Shown in pieces: positions 10,291-22,233 of a stretch of 64,000 nt of DNA. The number at the start of each line of letters is the position of its first letter. The first letter of the stretch is position 1. The position numbers and the translations under genes are program-made. Below the pieces are notes generated by a model. It did no database searches. It was not told the DNA's origin and saw only the letters and a list, made by a program, of their open reading frames with translations. This DNA is from Chaetorhynchus papuensis (Eukaryota; Chordata; Aves; Passeriformes; Rhipiduridae). The stretch spans positions 341,563 through 405,562 of the forward strand of contig VWYX01000249.1 of assembly GCA_013396525.1 (NCBI GenBank), given 5' to 3'.

Positions 10291-12720
10291 TTGAGACACA
10301 CAAGAAGAGAGAAGAAATTAATGCACTGAGCCAACACCTACAATACAGGGATACCAAACATTGTTGGGTAAATAACAGTGAGGAAAGGATACAATTTCTC
10401 ATAGTGATGGAGGAAACCTTATCATTGCTGAGTGATGCTTTGTCAGGCTATTGGTTGCATCCAGATGATAGATACAGTGGAGGGAAATTGAATAAAGACA
10501 AGCTTATGGATGTCCCTTTGGGATTGAAGAAGGCCCCCATCAATGGGGTTGGCAAAGACATGTAGCTCTTGCCTCTCCTTTAAGAAGAGTTTCTTTTCCC
10601 TTAGAGAACAGATATAAAGAGGGAGCTGAGTAGGCTCTGGGAGTCATGCAGGAACTGAAAGAATTGACAGAGGCAGATGGCTCCCTACACCTGTGTCTAA
10701 GGCCCACACAATTAAAGCAATATGCAAAGAGCAAAAATTTCCATTGCCTTATAAGAGTTATTGGCTCATTCCAAGTATCTGTCTATAATTAAGGCATCAG
10801 CAAAATTCTGGCTTGTGCTCTTGCCGTCAACCATCTCCTTGGCACTTCGAAAAAAATAGCACCGATTTCTGTTGTGTTTGGCATCCACGGAGAAACTGTA
10901 TTTTGGGATGATGCTGGAGAAGCTAATAAGGATGCCTGCCACAGCGAGGGAGTATGTAAATTCCATGGGGCAGACAGTAACTGGGAAATTGTACAGACAG
11001 ATCTGAAGAAGGTTCCAGCTGTCAATGATATGCCTACCTTAACAAATGGAGGGAACATGCAGGTTGGTAAGCTAATGGCTTTGTGTGGCTGTCCTGATCA
11101 GCAACCTGAGATCAGATTCATCCAGAGATGCCCAGGAGGGATAGGATGCACGTTCTCATGAGGAGTTAGAGAAATAAATAGCAACTAAGGACCAAGGTCT
11201 TAACAGATTGATAGTAGTTAATGTTAAACATGAAGCTACCAGAGCAGGTATCAGAGCATTTATCTATATAATATCCTCAAAACTGAAGGCCAGTGAGCTA
11301 TGTATCATAGCTGCAGCAAAAGCTGAATCTCGGTATATACAAGTTGAGAAGTATGTCCTAGCTTAGCTCATGGTGATGAAAAATTCCCAGCATGTGTTTG
11401 TTGGAGGCCTGTATTAGCTGAAACTGACTGCAGGCAATTCATTGTGGTTTCCAGGAAGCATCGGGCAGACGCCCGCCAGGCGTAGAGGGATTATTTTTTC
11501 TGACCAACTGCGAATGTATGACTTGCAAACTGAACAGTAGAGGAAGAGGTCTGGTGGCTGCAGTTACACTCTTGAGCGTTTGTAAGAAAGATTTATAGGA
11601 AAGCATACAACCAACCAAGGATATGTCAATCCGATTAAAGAAAAAAAATATCTCAACAACCTTTCTAATATCAAGAAAATACGGAGTTGTCCTGATAATA
11701 TAATTAAGGAATAGACCTTTCTGAAAATCAGTGAAACTATTGGCCAGAAGTTTATGTGCCCCAGTCCCTTTTAGGATTAAGAAGTTCTCAATACTGCAAA
11801 GGATTTTGTTTAAGGGCACCAGGATGATGGTCTGAAACGTGTTACAGGGAAATATGATTAAAATTATATACGAAGGTCATTTAGGGATTGAAAACTCTGA
11901 GAGAGGTCAGAGATATTTTCTAGTGTTCCTCAAATGAACAGTGATACTGAGGAAACTACCAAAGGGTCAGAAATAGAGGTCAGTGCACTAAAAGAGACCA
12001 GGTTGACAGCACAGGAAAAATTTGTCCTTGAGTAAGAGAGACATAGATTTGCAGAAAAAAAGTACTGGTTCCCTTTGAAAACTTATGTGAGGATGCTGCA
12101 GCCAAACAGGTGTTTGCACATGTCAAATCAATTTTTGCTAGAAATAGCATATGCGATGCTTTCTGAAAATGGTGAGTTATTATGGTTGTGAAATGTATTG
12201 CTCCCCACTTGCAAAATAGAGGAAACCATATGGTAAATTGATCCAGTGTAGGAACATGAATGTGAGCTGTGACCCTGCTCCTCAAAAGTATTCTAACCCC
12301 TATTATTTATACAAGATGGATGTGATCTCAGGGCATTATGGGGGGGGACTTTTTTCTTCGTTTCATGCCTGGGGTGGGAATGCTATTAAGGATCCTTAAT
12401 GGAGGAAACAGGCTAAGCGTGCATCCATGTAGTGAAAGAACGACTTTGGAGGTACAGTGTCCTGAGGGCATAACTTAATCAGATTTTGGAGTTCCTGTTA
12501 ACTTCTGGACGTATAGGCTGGGTGAAGTCAACAGCAGAGATGCAACTCATGAGCCCGATGGGAAGTTTTTGTTTGTATATTGTCAGAATTAGAGCAGCAG
12601 GTTGGAAATTACATTTCACCCCAAGGTTTTCTCTAACACTGCTTACGATGTTGGAGCCCAGTTCTTGAAGAAGTACAGGAATGATCTATATCTGTTTTGA
12701 CTTTTGTGGTGAAATATGAT
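10291..12720. other. Non-coding block with clustered open frames, identity unknown
   Basis: This block has a higher density of open frames on both strands than its surroundings (for example 11439-11819 and 11980-12285 on minus, 10874-11161 on plus). Minus-strand reading of 12486-12720 also gives protein-like text broken by stops. None of these could be matched to a family, and the frames do not chain without several stops and shifts. It may be a decayed pseudogene or an unrecognised old transposon, or it may be chance. No product is assigned. Confidence 0.3.
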
Positions 12721-15700
12721 TTCATTAAGCACGTAAAGGGAGCACTAAGGGAATGTTAGATATAAGCAAAGAGTTGGAGTTGTTGGAGAAAATCTTTGTT
12801 GTTTCTTGTGGTTTTCTAATGTATTTTTTCTGTATGTGTGGCTTTTAAGTCCATGAGTGCACAAAATACAGAGTTTTGAGACCAGTGCTAGTGAAATGCC
12901 ACTCACTGCTTAATCCAGAGCATTTTGCTTTTCAGAAAACACACAGGGGAGTGGCAGCCCTTGTGTGGGAGGCTGTACTGCTCTTCTGCAGTGCTAGCCA
13001 GTGTAGGACCAGGGAGTTTGACCCTTTAGCTCTCTGTCCACTGTAAATCCACTCCTGATCTTATCTAGATTTGATATTTTATACTTTCCCCACTTGTTGA
13101 CTTACAGTCTCATTTCAGGTCTTATCTCAGATTATCCCTCTGATTCTTTCCTGCCTGTGCCACTTAGTCTTTCCCCCTCTATAGTAATTTACTATTTAAT
13201 ACTCTTCTGAGGTTGTGTTTTGTTTTCAAACTCTGGAAAGCTGTTCAGAACGGTGTGCATTCTGAAAGAGCTGTACAAGCACACTGCTTTGTAGCTGTTC
13301 CACCCAGGTTATGGGTTTTAGCACAGGTGGACTATATCCCACAAGTTATGTGACACCTCTGTATCAGAGAGATGGAGGCAAGTATCAGGTGTAGCACCCA
13401 TGCAGGCAAGTTGCAAAAGCCTCTGTAGCTGCAGATGAGCACTAGAAACATGGTAGCACTGCATACTCTGAAGTTACTGATGGAACAAAATAGGGGTCAC
13501 ATCAATTCGGAGTTTCACTTCTGGGAAGGGGGCAGCTCTTTCAGTTATTAGCTTGGAATTAGCAAGGAATACGCCTATTAGGTCGTCGTAGAAAGCCTGC
13601 CAATTTCCATTATTTCAGTCCAAAATGTCAGCTCCTGGGGTATTCAATACAGTTGCAGCATCTATGCTCTTTGTATACTTTAATTATGTAAATTACATGT
13701 CAGAAATATGAAATCCCGGGTGGCGGGGAATAGCACAGCACAGGCAGTCTTCTAACAACATTGTTAATAGAGAACAAATGCTGCCTTGCATGTGTGCTTT
13801 CAAAAGCTGTCAATATTCAGTGCTCACAGAAGCTTAGATGGACAGGAGAGAACAACAACTCTTCACTGCCTCAGAGCCATCTATCCAGCCCAAGTCAGGA
13901 AACAGCAGCTGAAAAGGTAGACAAGGCAGTCCAAGGTAGTGGTCCCAGCACAGTCAAGTGGTCCACAGGCCTGTCTTGCTTAAGAAATAACTGTTTAAGA
14001 AAGAAACATAGGGGTGCTGAACATAGCAGGGGTTCTTCATCCTGTCTCAGTGCTCTGGCAGAGAGGAGTCATTATTTGTACTGCTATTGTAGAGACTTGG
14101 AGAAATCAGTGCTCTGCAATATACTGCTGCCCAGCTATTGCATTGGAACGCTGCAGGAGCTGCACCACAGTGCACAGAGCAGTTTCCAGGCCTGCCTGTC
14201 CTTTGTGCTGATTGGGTTTTAGAGATGCTGGTGGTATCAGTGCTTGCCGTGTGCCCAGGACTTTGTTCATCCCTACACAGAGCAGATACTGCAAGTTGCT
14301 GAGTACCCTTTGGGACACGGGGCACCAGACCACATGTAAGCAGCACTTTCCCTTCAGATGGTTTTGTTTCTCTCATCAGAGAGACACAGAGGACTCTCTC
14401 CTTTCTATTGCTCCTGTGCTCCGCGTACAGCTCGTGGCACAGGTACGGCAGGGTGCTGTAGATTCAGATTCTTGTTCAAACAGAAGTGGTTGCTAGTGAT
14501 GGATGGTGTGGCCAGCTTCTCAGTTAGAAAAACAAGTTGCCAAACATTTTAACAATTGCTGCTTTAGGCATTTGCTACAAAGCAAATTTGGAAGAAAAAT
14601 TAGTAGCGTCTAAATCTGTATATAAACAAACCCTGTCTTCTAAGAGAATTTCCCCCACCCTCCACCCCAGCTCCTTCAGAGGTTAACAGGCCAGTAACCA
14701 AGTAAGCAGGTGGAAAGCAGCCAGTGTCATTTCTTCTTTGACATGGACAACTTTGTCCTTGTGCCTGTCCCTCAGGTCTGGAGCACTGTCAGCATCTCCG
14801 TAACACCTGTATCCATGATCAGAATTGTTGTGCCTGCCTGCTCACCCTCCATTTCCCACAAAGTGCTTCTGGCTTGCAGGATACAAGAGGAGGAGGTTGA
14901 TTGAAGCCTCTGTGGAGATGTTAAAGAACCAGGTAGCAGCTGTGGGAGACACCTCAGTTCCAACTGGTATAGGAATATACCTTCTGTATGAATTTTATCC
15001 TAATTTCTATGCTCAAGTAAGAGAAAGGAAAAAGGGACTCGAATGCTTTCTTGGACACAGACTTTCAGAGGGGCCATAACACAAGTCACTCTGTTTCTGT
15101 GTTTCATGCCTATACAGGGTTATAGCAATGCTCTTTCTCTCTTAAGGATTTTCTAAGGCAACATATAAATAAAATTTCGGAAAGTGGAAATAATGCCATG
15201 ATAGGTATATCAGTTATAAAAGCATCTAAAATTATGTATAGTAATTAAAGTGTATGAAAAAGAAAACCTAACAGTGTTGTAGAGATACATGCCACCTGGT
15301 TTCCTTTTTTTCTTTTAAAAAACAGCTTAAATTTACAAACGACTTGCCTGCATTGATTTTGAGAGAAATTAAAAGGCCCTTCATATGCCACTGACAAATC
15401 ACTCTCTGAATTTGTTTACTGTTGAAGTCTACAAGGGAAAATGAAAGAAGATTACTTTTAAAGGAGAAACTAAAGCTTTAACAGTGACTGGTCATTGTAC
15501 CTTAAATCTCTTGCTTTTGATGACCCATTCTGTCTGCAGAAGTTTATAGTGTCTTAAAGCAGTAGTTTAAACTGCTAAGTTCTGGTCCTAGATATCAGGA
15601 ATGTCTAGAGAATGAGGGGGGTTTCTTTTTCTTCTTTTTTAACTAGTATTTTAGTCACAATGCGTGCATTTTAAGGGTTATGTGGACTCCGGTGATCAGT

Positions 15701-16140
15701 ACTATATTGTGTGGAGTTGCAGTGGCTATTTTCCGTATCATTGGAAATTACAGGTGGTTGTGAATGTTCCACGGGAATGATTTTCTGGGAAAAGGTTTTT
15801 TAGAAAATTGAAACTTTCTTTTGGGAAATCAAAATGAAAGACTTCATTTTATTGTCAGTTAAACCTAAATCATAAAACTTAATTTTACAGAAGTGAGCCA
15901 AATGTTTTATTTTGACTCAGTTCAATACATGTTTAATTTCAACTTTCCAGTTTGCTGGGGAACCAGAATGAAGGTTGAAATGTCAATATTTCTCACTGGA
16001 TGGGAATGTTACCCCGCTGTACTCAAAGTGCAGTTGAAAAATTCTTCTTTAGGTATCATAGACCAAAACTGCTTGTTCTGAGGCTATTTTCAGTATAGGC
16101 TGCTTTTGCTGGGTGGTGAAGGAAGAAAGTCAATCCAACA
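12721..16140. other. Unique non-coding DNA, no gene seen
   Basis: The 153-codon frame at 13761-14222 (+) overlaps frames in three other phases between 14014 and 14552 and has no domain signature. The overlap of many phases suggests a locally stop-poor, GC-richer patch (13800-14950) rather than a gene. No repeat family is recognised. Confidence 0.5.
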
Positions 16141-16149
16141 GTTATCTCC

Positions 16150-16270
16150 TTAGTCAGTTGTAAATCAAAAGCAGGACTTAAACCAGTGACATTTCAAGCA
16201 TAGCACCTTTAGGTCACACCTTAAAACTCAAGCCCATACTGTGTGATTTAAAATCTCTTTTTCACAGGCA
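16150..16270 (-). mobile_element. Possible MIR-like SINE remnant
   Basis: The order 'agttgtaaatcaaaagcagg', 'acttaaacc' and 'agcacctttaggtcac' loosely follows the reverse complement of the tRNA-derived head of MIR (degenerate B box followed by the leading segment). Divergence is high and the match is by eye, so this is a weak call. Confidence 0.25.
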
Positions 16271-17339
16271 AAACTGTACCATGATCTTTTTCTAAATTTT
16301 GCCCAGGCATTGCTGGTAGGGAAGGGTGGTCCATACTAAGCTGGTCCAAGTGGCGTTCTGTGCCAGGCGTTCCTCCTTTTCTGCTGCCACTGGTGTTTGG
16401 AAATGCTTGTGCACTCAGCGTAACTTGTAATTGCTCGTCGTTCTAAGCAGGGGGAAAGGCCAGTGGCCACCAGCATCAAAACTGGAGCAAGACCCAGCTG
16501 GACTGTATGAGGAGGGCTTCAGTCTGGCGAGGCAGAAGAGGCTATGAAACTGAACTGGTTCCCAAGCCAATCAGAAAATCAGTGCACCCTTCTCCATGCT
16601 CTCGCTGTCCTCTCTCCCAGGAGCAGCACTGCCTGTGCTCCTGCGTCCTTCTCCTTTTTTCCCCTACCCATTCATGATGTCTGATCTATGGTCCCCAAAC
16701 GCAGGGTGAGACTGCCTGTCTTTGCAAACACGAGAGTGAGTCTTTGCGTGTGTCACCAATAATTTCTAGAGCTTAAATGGCATCTTATTTAGCATAACTT
16801 CTAAAATGTGTTTATGACCCTTCCAAGCCAGCTTCCTTGTATTTCTCTGCGGGGAGTGTCCGTGTTTCTGAGCCCTTCTGCTCTCCTGTCTTGCATGCCA
16901 AGCCAGGAGTTGTGTTACTTCAGTCTGTGCAAGCCCATAATTGTTTGGTGAAGAGGAGAGAGTGAAGCAGCAGCTTTCCCCTGTGCTGCTCCCCCAGCCA
17001 TTACTGACTCATTAAAAGCATTTACTTCTTATTAATGCGTCGTGGGCAGTGTCTGAGCAGTAGCTGTGATGGGAGTTAGGAAAACGGAGGCTCCTGTGTT
17101 TGAACAGAGAGAAACCTGCATGAGGGAAAATGCCCTCTGCCTTTGATGTTGTCTTAAAGCATGCAAGTCAAGGTGTTATTAAACAAATGCATCTGCTTCA
17201 GTAGGATGTCAAGCATGACAGCCTCTTCCATTCTCTTCGTGATTGTCCTAAAAGTAGATGTTTGATCAAGATCATATACTTTGTCAGGGGACATCCTACA
17301 TTAACCCCCCCACTCCTCCTCCCACCCCCAAAAGCAAAG
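16271..17339. other. Unique non-coding DNA
   Basis: No gene is seen. The segment 16740-17050 contains a clean AP-1 type site (TGACTCAT, near 17006) inside evenly textured sequence and may be regulatory. No repeats are recognised. Confidence 0.45.
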
Positions 17340-17640
17340 GTCCCTTTAATCAGCTGCTCGAGTGCTGTACCAATTACCTCCCTACAGGGTGACCTTTTTA
17401 TCTCCTAATGGCATTTTGGAATCCAGTCCCCCTAACCACACTGGGAGTGTATGCATGTCACATTTCCAATTCTCTCTCTCTTTTTCTCCCTGCTGTTGTT
17501 GGCACTGACTACGGACTAATATATTCATGACCTAATTAGAGTAATTTTTGCATAATAACGACCTCCCGGGGGGAAACTTTTTTGGGTGATTTTTGCATGT
17601 GCGTGTGTGTGCACGCTCACACTGTTCAGACACATTAACT
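17340..17640. promoter_or_regulatory. Candidate conserved non-coding element
   Basis: A non-repetitive block with a texture typical of developmental enhancers: AT-rich homeodomain-type cores (the stretch 'ctaatatattcatgacctaa' followed at once by TTAGAG; 'tgcataataacg') embedded beside CpG-bearing sequence ('cgacctcccgggg') and a short GT run. No open frame spans it. The call rests on motif content and texture alone; conservation cannot be measured here. Confidence 0.35.
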
Positions 17641-17789
17641 GGAACAAGTGTTTGTTAATTTTTGAGTGTTTCTCTGGTTATTAGAAGTATTTTTATGTCA
17701 TTTAAAATGGAAATGATGGAAAAGGAGACCCCAGAGGAGGCAAAGATTGTTATTTTTTTTTGCTCTGGGTTTCCTCTGTTACTGTGAAA

Positions 17790-18340
17790 CTTGTGTCTTC
17801 TCTTCTGAATGTCCAAGACAGTGTCATGCTGCCCTGCCATTATTAGATCTCAGTGCTTTCAAGGCTTCATCTTATCCTTGCCAGCTTCATCCTTCCCCTC
17901 TGTCACTCAGCTTCTTTCCCTCATGTCCTCATTTGACCTTCAGTTTTCCAATGAATCCTTCATTTCCTGTAGTGGTCACTCATTTGACCTTATTTTCACT
18001 GAAGGTCTGTGCTCTTTTCCTCTGTCTCTGACATCTCAGTCCAAATTTTTGTGATCTGCTGTAGTTGGTGCCCATCTTTGCAGACTGTCTCTGCCTGTCA
18101 TGACCATCACTTCTTTACTGTCTGACTTAGCAAGCACTTGATGTCTCCTACATTCCTTTCTGACCTTTCTGTTTTCCCTCACTTCGCAGTTTCCACTTTC
18201 TTCTCCTCTTCAACTTGCACTGATATGTTTCCTGAAATACAGCTTCCACTCCCAGCCCTCTCTTCTTGAGCTCCAATTCTTCCTTCGCTTCCAGTCCTTG
18301 CGGTTTCTTAGCTATGGTTTTCCATTTTCGGTTTTCCATT
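17790..18340 (+). mobile_element. Decayed LINE (L2/CR1-like) endonuclease remnant
   Basis: Conceptual reading of the + strand in the frame at 17809-18054 gives a LINE apurinic-endonuclease-like pattern: a run like 'TQLLSLMSSFDLQFSNES', then 'SGHSFDLIFTEG'. This parallels the 'LLSSFDL...PTH..GHTLDLVFT' segment near the end of L2/CR1 endonucleases. After a frame change, DHHFFT at about 18102-18119 resembles the conserved SDHH end of the domain. There are stops and shifts throughout, so it is a dead ancient copy. The 18148-18339 minus-strand frame is a shadow of it. Which LINE clade it belongs to is uncertain. Confidence 0.45.
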
Positions 18341-21300
18341 TTCAGTTTTCTAGGGATTGTAAGTGCAATCCTTTCTGGCAGAGATCATGGGGCACATTCC
18401 TCAGTATTTCACTGGTATAAGTGAAGGAAGTCTATTGTCTTTGACAGTGTTAGTAGAGATTTGCACCAGCAGGACACTTTTATTTTCGTAAGCATGTTAA
18501 TCATATTTTCCCTAAATTTCTGTTTAAAAAGCATTAAGCAACAGTGTTCAGATCACTTATTTGCTCTAAAATGACACTACAGGATGCGTTTGCTGAAATT
18601 TTAATTTTATTTGTTTTCTGGTTTCCTATGTATTTATTTTAGTTGCAGTAAATAGTTCACTAGGAGTTTATGTCAATAAGGAAGATAAGCTTTCCACAGT
18701 CAAATGTTTTCTGGTGTTGGAAAAGCTCCTTATGCCTTATGTTCATCCAGCCCTGGGCTCTCCATACTCAACACTGCTGGCTTTGTCCTGTATCCCTTCA
18801 CGTGATTCCCCATTTATCCTTTGTACATGCAAATCTGGAAACCTTGTAAAGGCCTCATGTTATTGACTTGAGCAGATCATTGTTTAAAAGCCAGGATGAG
18901 CTTTCCCTGGATCTGCAGATCCATCTCCTGTCTCTGTTAGAGTCCTCTATTCCTATGCCTAACTCTGCCAGCTTGCATCATGCCTGGCTGACAGCATCCC
19001 CTGTCAGTTCCCCTGTGCGTACACGTGCCAACAGAGGATGGAGAATTAAATTAGCATACCCCAAAACAGTAGTTATCAGAATCTTGTTTTGTAAAAAAGG
19101 CTGTGGGAATGTATCTGTCCATATTAGAAAGCCTCATGAAATGTTCCTCAGTGCTGTTTCCTGTAACACAAAAGTTTTTTGGGATACCTACAAGACACAG
19201 TATGCAGAACTGGGGTGTTCATAAGCTTGCTTCACATCCTGGCATCCCTGTGTTTTGGTGTTGCTTCTCACGTTGCTTTCCTACGTGCCTAGGCCTTGGC
19301 ATGTACAAGGGAATGTGCACATGATAAATGGGAGCCACTGCAAATACAGGATGCAGCTGGAGAGTTGCCATCATCTCTTTAAAGCCATAGCTTAAATGCA
19401 CCTTATTATTTCATCATCTCCATGTGCAGATTCAAGCCGGGCACATGGATTGTGTGTTAATAACTAAAGACTGGGGGGTAATGGGCTTAGGAGGGAGTGA
19501 GCAGGTACAGATGTCAGGGCTCTGAAAGTCTCTTGATTAGTGTATAAAACTGGAGGTGCTACACGAACAGGTGGGCTTGGGTGTGGGGATGGAAGACAAA
19601 AAGGAAGGTGTGGATAGATTTGAGGTAATTCTGAATATTTTCACAGCAGTTCTGCCTAATGTTCCATCTGTGCTTTTGTGCTGCACACGGAAGGGATGGC
19701 ATATCCCTTTCAGATCACTACAGGAAGGGTGATTTTGAGGATTGTGATAAACTCTGCATATGGGGGAATAATTCATAACCAGGACACAAGAGGCTGTAAG
19801 AGTCCTGTGCCAAGTATTTTTGGTAACCTTTTTAATCTGCCGTCTGTTGTTCTTTGTCTGTATTGTTTCCTTCAGTCAGACAAAACTCATTTACCCTTTT
19901 CCTTCTTGTAACACTCAACAGTGACCTAAGAAGGAATATCTCTTGCACTAAAATAGAAAAGCAGAGCGATAGAAGGGGGGACCACTGTGTTTAAGTGGGA
20001 AATGGTTAGAGAAATGGAAAACACATAGTTTGATTCTTTGCCATATCGAGCTTGTATTCCTAACTTTCCAGAAGTTACGTGTCACCTGAAACTTTCATTC
20101 CCACATTCTTCTATTCTTCAGAGCTTCAGGTAAGAACACCAAAATGGGCACGTTTTGAGTCTGAACTCTGACCACTTGATCCTTGCATTTAGGCTTTTCA
20201 AAGCTGATTTTCTTAGGAAGTTACTGCTATATGCTGCTTCTGTCACCCACTCCTTTAGAAATCAATCCCATGGTACTTCCTATGAGCTTGACCAGAAAAT
20301 CAACAGATCCTGTGACAGCATGACAGCAACAAACACAGGTACCCAGGATATCTTTGAACTGGAAGCAAGATTAGGTTTTTGGGGTACCATTTATGAAGAT
20401 CTTTGACTAAATTGTCACCATCCCTTGCTCTTGGCCTTATTGCATCCCTAAAGAGGGAATAATGTGGGTTTTTCTAATCTAAATTTCTGATGGGTGCTCG
20501 ATTGCAGGATATTTCTCTCAGTCTCTTCATGTAGGTTTTTGTTGTAGTATCCCATTTCTATTGCTCTTATGTGCTCTACGTTTACTGGAGTAAAGGCATT
20601 TCTTGATTAATTCCTCTTATTACCCTTTCCTATGAAGATGGATCTGGTGACAAAGTTGACCCTATATTAGAAATCAGGAGCTTTGTTTTGGTCTTACAGT
20701 TAAAGAACTAACAGTGACTCAGGATACACAAATTAGATTTTCCAAAGAATTTACTTCAGAAGTGCAAGGATTGACATTTAATGTACAATGAGAAGTCCAA
20801 ATCGTCATCTACTGTTCTCTTGACACCAGGTGCATCTTATTGCTGTACCCAAATGGAATAAATCTGGAATAGAAAAGGGAGTGACACTCGAGTACTTGAG
20901 AGTCTGGAGCTCTCAAAGGCAAGGAAAGAGAGAAACAAACAAAACAAAGCAAAAAAAAAGCAGAAGAAACTGTGTTAGATTGAATAGAGGAAAAATGAAA
21001 TTCAACACCCCCTGGCAATTTTCTAGGACTGCTCACAGTGTGGTACTAGGACAGCATGAAAATATACCCCTGCTAATTCCCTGTTCCCTAAAAATCTTAA
21101 GATGAGTAGAGACTGAAAGGCAGAGAGATCTTGCTTCCCTTTTTTGACACATTTCCACAGATACATAATTAATCCTTAAATCTTGTATTGTCTGTTCTGT
21201 TCTGACTATATCATTTTAGGTCCAACCGTTTCATCCTCCTGAGGATTTCTAAGGGAACAAAACCTCAGCCTGAAAAAATGGGGCTTTATTCCTTTGTCTC

Positions 21301-21471
21301 ATGTCACCTCTTTTCTTGATTAACTGTAGCAAGCGTCGTGGGGAGAAGGGAGTCTGTGGCTGCTGGGTAATCTGGTTCAGAAGGTTTCTTTAACAGCTGG
21401 ATCAATAACTGCTTCTTCCAGATGCCCGTTTCCTTGATTGATCTGGTTGACTTTTTCCCTTTTCATCATCC
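18341..21471. other. Unique non-coding DNA, no gene seen
   Basis: The 118-codon frame at 18868-19224 (+) and its neighbours have no domain. A splice-acceptor-like tract followed by a donor occurs near 20121-20135 and is listed separately. No repeat family is recognised. Confidence 0.5.
20101..20136 (+). other. Acceptor-like and donor-like pair (possible microexon)
   Basis: A pyrimidine-rich stretch, 'cattcttctattcttcag', ends at 20121. Eight bases later, after AGCTTCAG, comes GTAAGA at 20130. The arrangement could be a microexon of 8 nt, or a recursive splice site at CAG|GTAAGA, or chance. No flanking coding exon supports it. Confidence 0.2.
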
Positions 21472-21487
21472 TTTTTTTTTTTTTTTT
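21472..21487. repeat. Poly(T) run
   Basis: Sixteen T residues in a row. On the minus strand it is a poly(A) run, but no retrotransposon 3' end is recognised beside it. Confidence 0.8.
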
Positions 21488-22159
21488 CCCTTGGCACTTC
21501 ATTTTAATTCATCTACAAATGACCCTCCCCCTCTCCAGATGCCACTGTATATTTAACTGCTGCCTGGCTGTTCTGGGGACTTGGCATATCCCTAGCCCTA
21601 GAACCCTTGCGTAGGAAAAAAGCCTCAAACTCTCATTAAATAGCCTTTTCTGGGCAAGGCAGTGGACTGCCTTTTCCCAGTCTTCCTTGCAGGAGCCAAG
21701 CCTCGCCCTGAGAAGGAGGGCAGGTCGGTGCCTCACTTGTTCATGCTGAGGCAGCCCAGACCCAGCAGGGTTCATTAGTGCGGGCTCTGCACCGCACCTT
21801 GCTGTGAGGGGCGTGTGCCTCCCTGCTCTGCCACCAGCACTTTCCTCTTCTCCCCTCCCACCCTCCCCTCCTGTATGTGCAGAAGGCACTTTCTTTGGGT
21901 TCTGACCAAAGAGTAAAACCTGCAGGACCCCCACCCAACCATCATCCTCGATAAAGCGCATTGTGTGAACACCAGCACCCTTTTCTCACTTCAAGGAGGA
22001 GTGACCATAAAGCTCTCGTGTACCTGTGAGAGTCCCTCACATTACAGAGCTCTCTGGTTTATGAGACTGCATGCCAGTGCTGCTGGATCCTCCACTCACC
22101 CATAAAACAGTTCACAAGCCCCAGCAATTGGTTCCATCTCACCTTCCAGCAGGGCTGAG
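21488..22159. other. GC-richer unique DNA, no gene seen
   Basis: The 150-codon minus-strand frame at 21509-21961 overlaps two others in different phases (21741-21938 and 21775-21978), which indicates a stop-poor GC-rich patch. No domain, signal peptide or splice context was found. Confidence 0.5.
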
Positions 22160-22233
22160 TTTTTTCATTGGAAAAATGAAGGCATTTTCCACTGGAAAGT
22201 TTTTTCCAACTAACATTTTTTTCATTGGAAAGC
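22160..22233. repeat. Dispersed direct repeats of TTTTTCATTGGAAA
   Basis: The 14-mer TTTTTCATTGGAAA occurs at 22161-22174 and again at 22219-22232. Between them lies the inverted pair TGGAAA (22193-22198) and TTTCCA (22204-22209). Local duplication, a worn palindromic MITE or clustered sites of one factor would all produce this. Confidence 0.5.

Noticed and set aside
13761..14552. Stack of open frames in several phases on both strands
   Set aside because: Overlap of many phases points to a stop-poor patch. No peptide resembles a known family.
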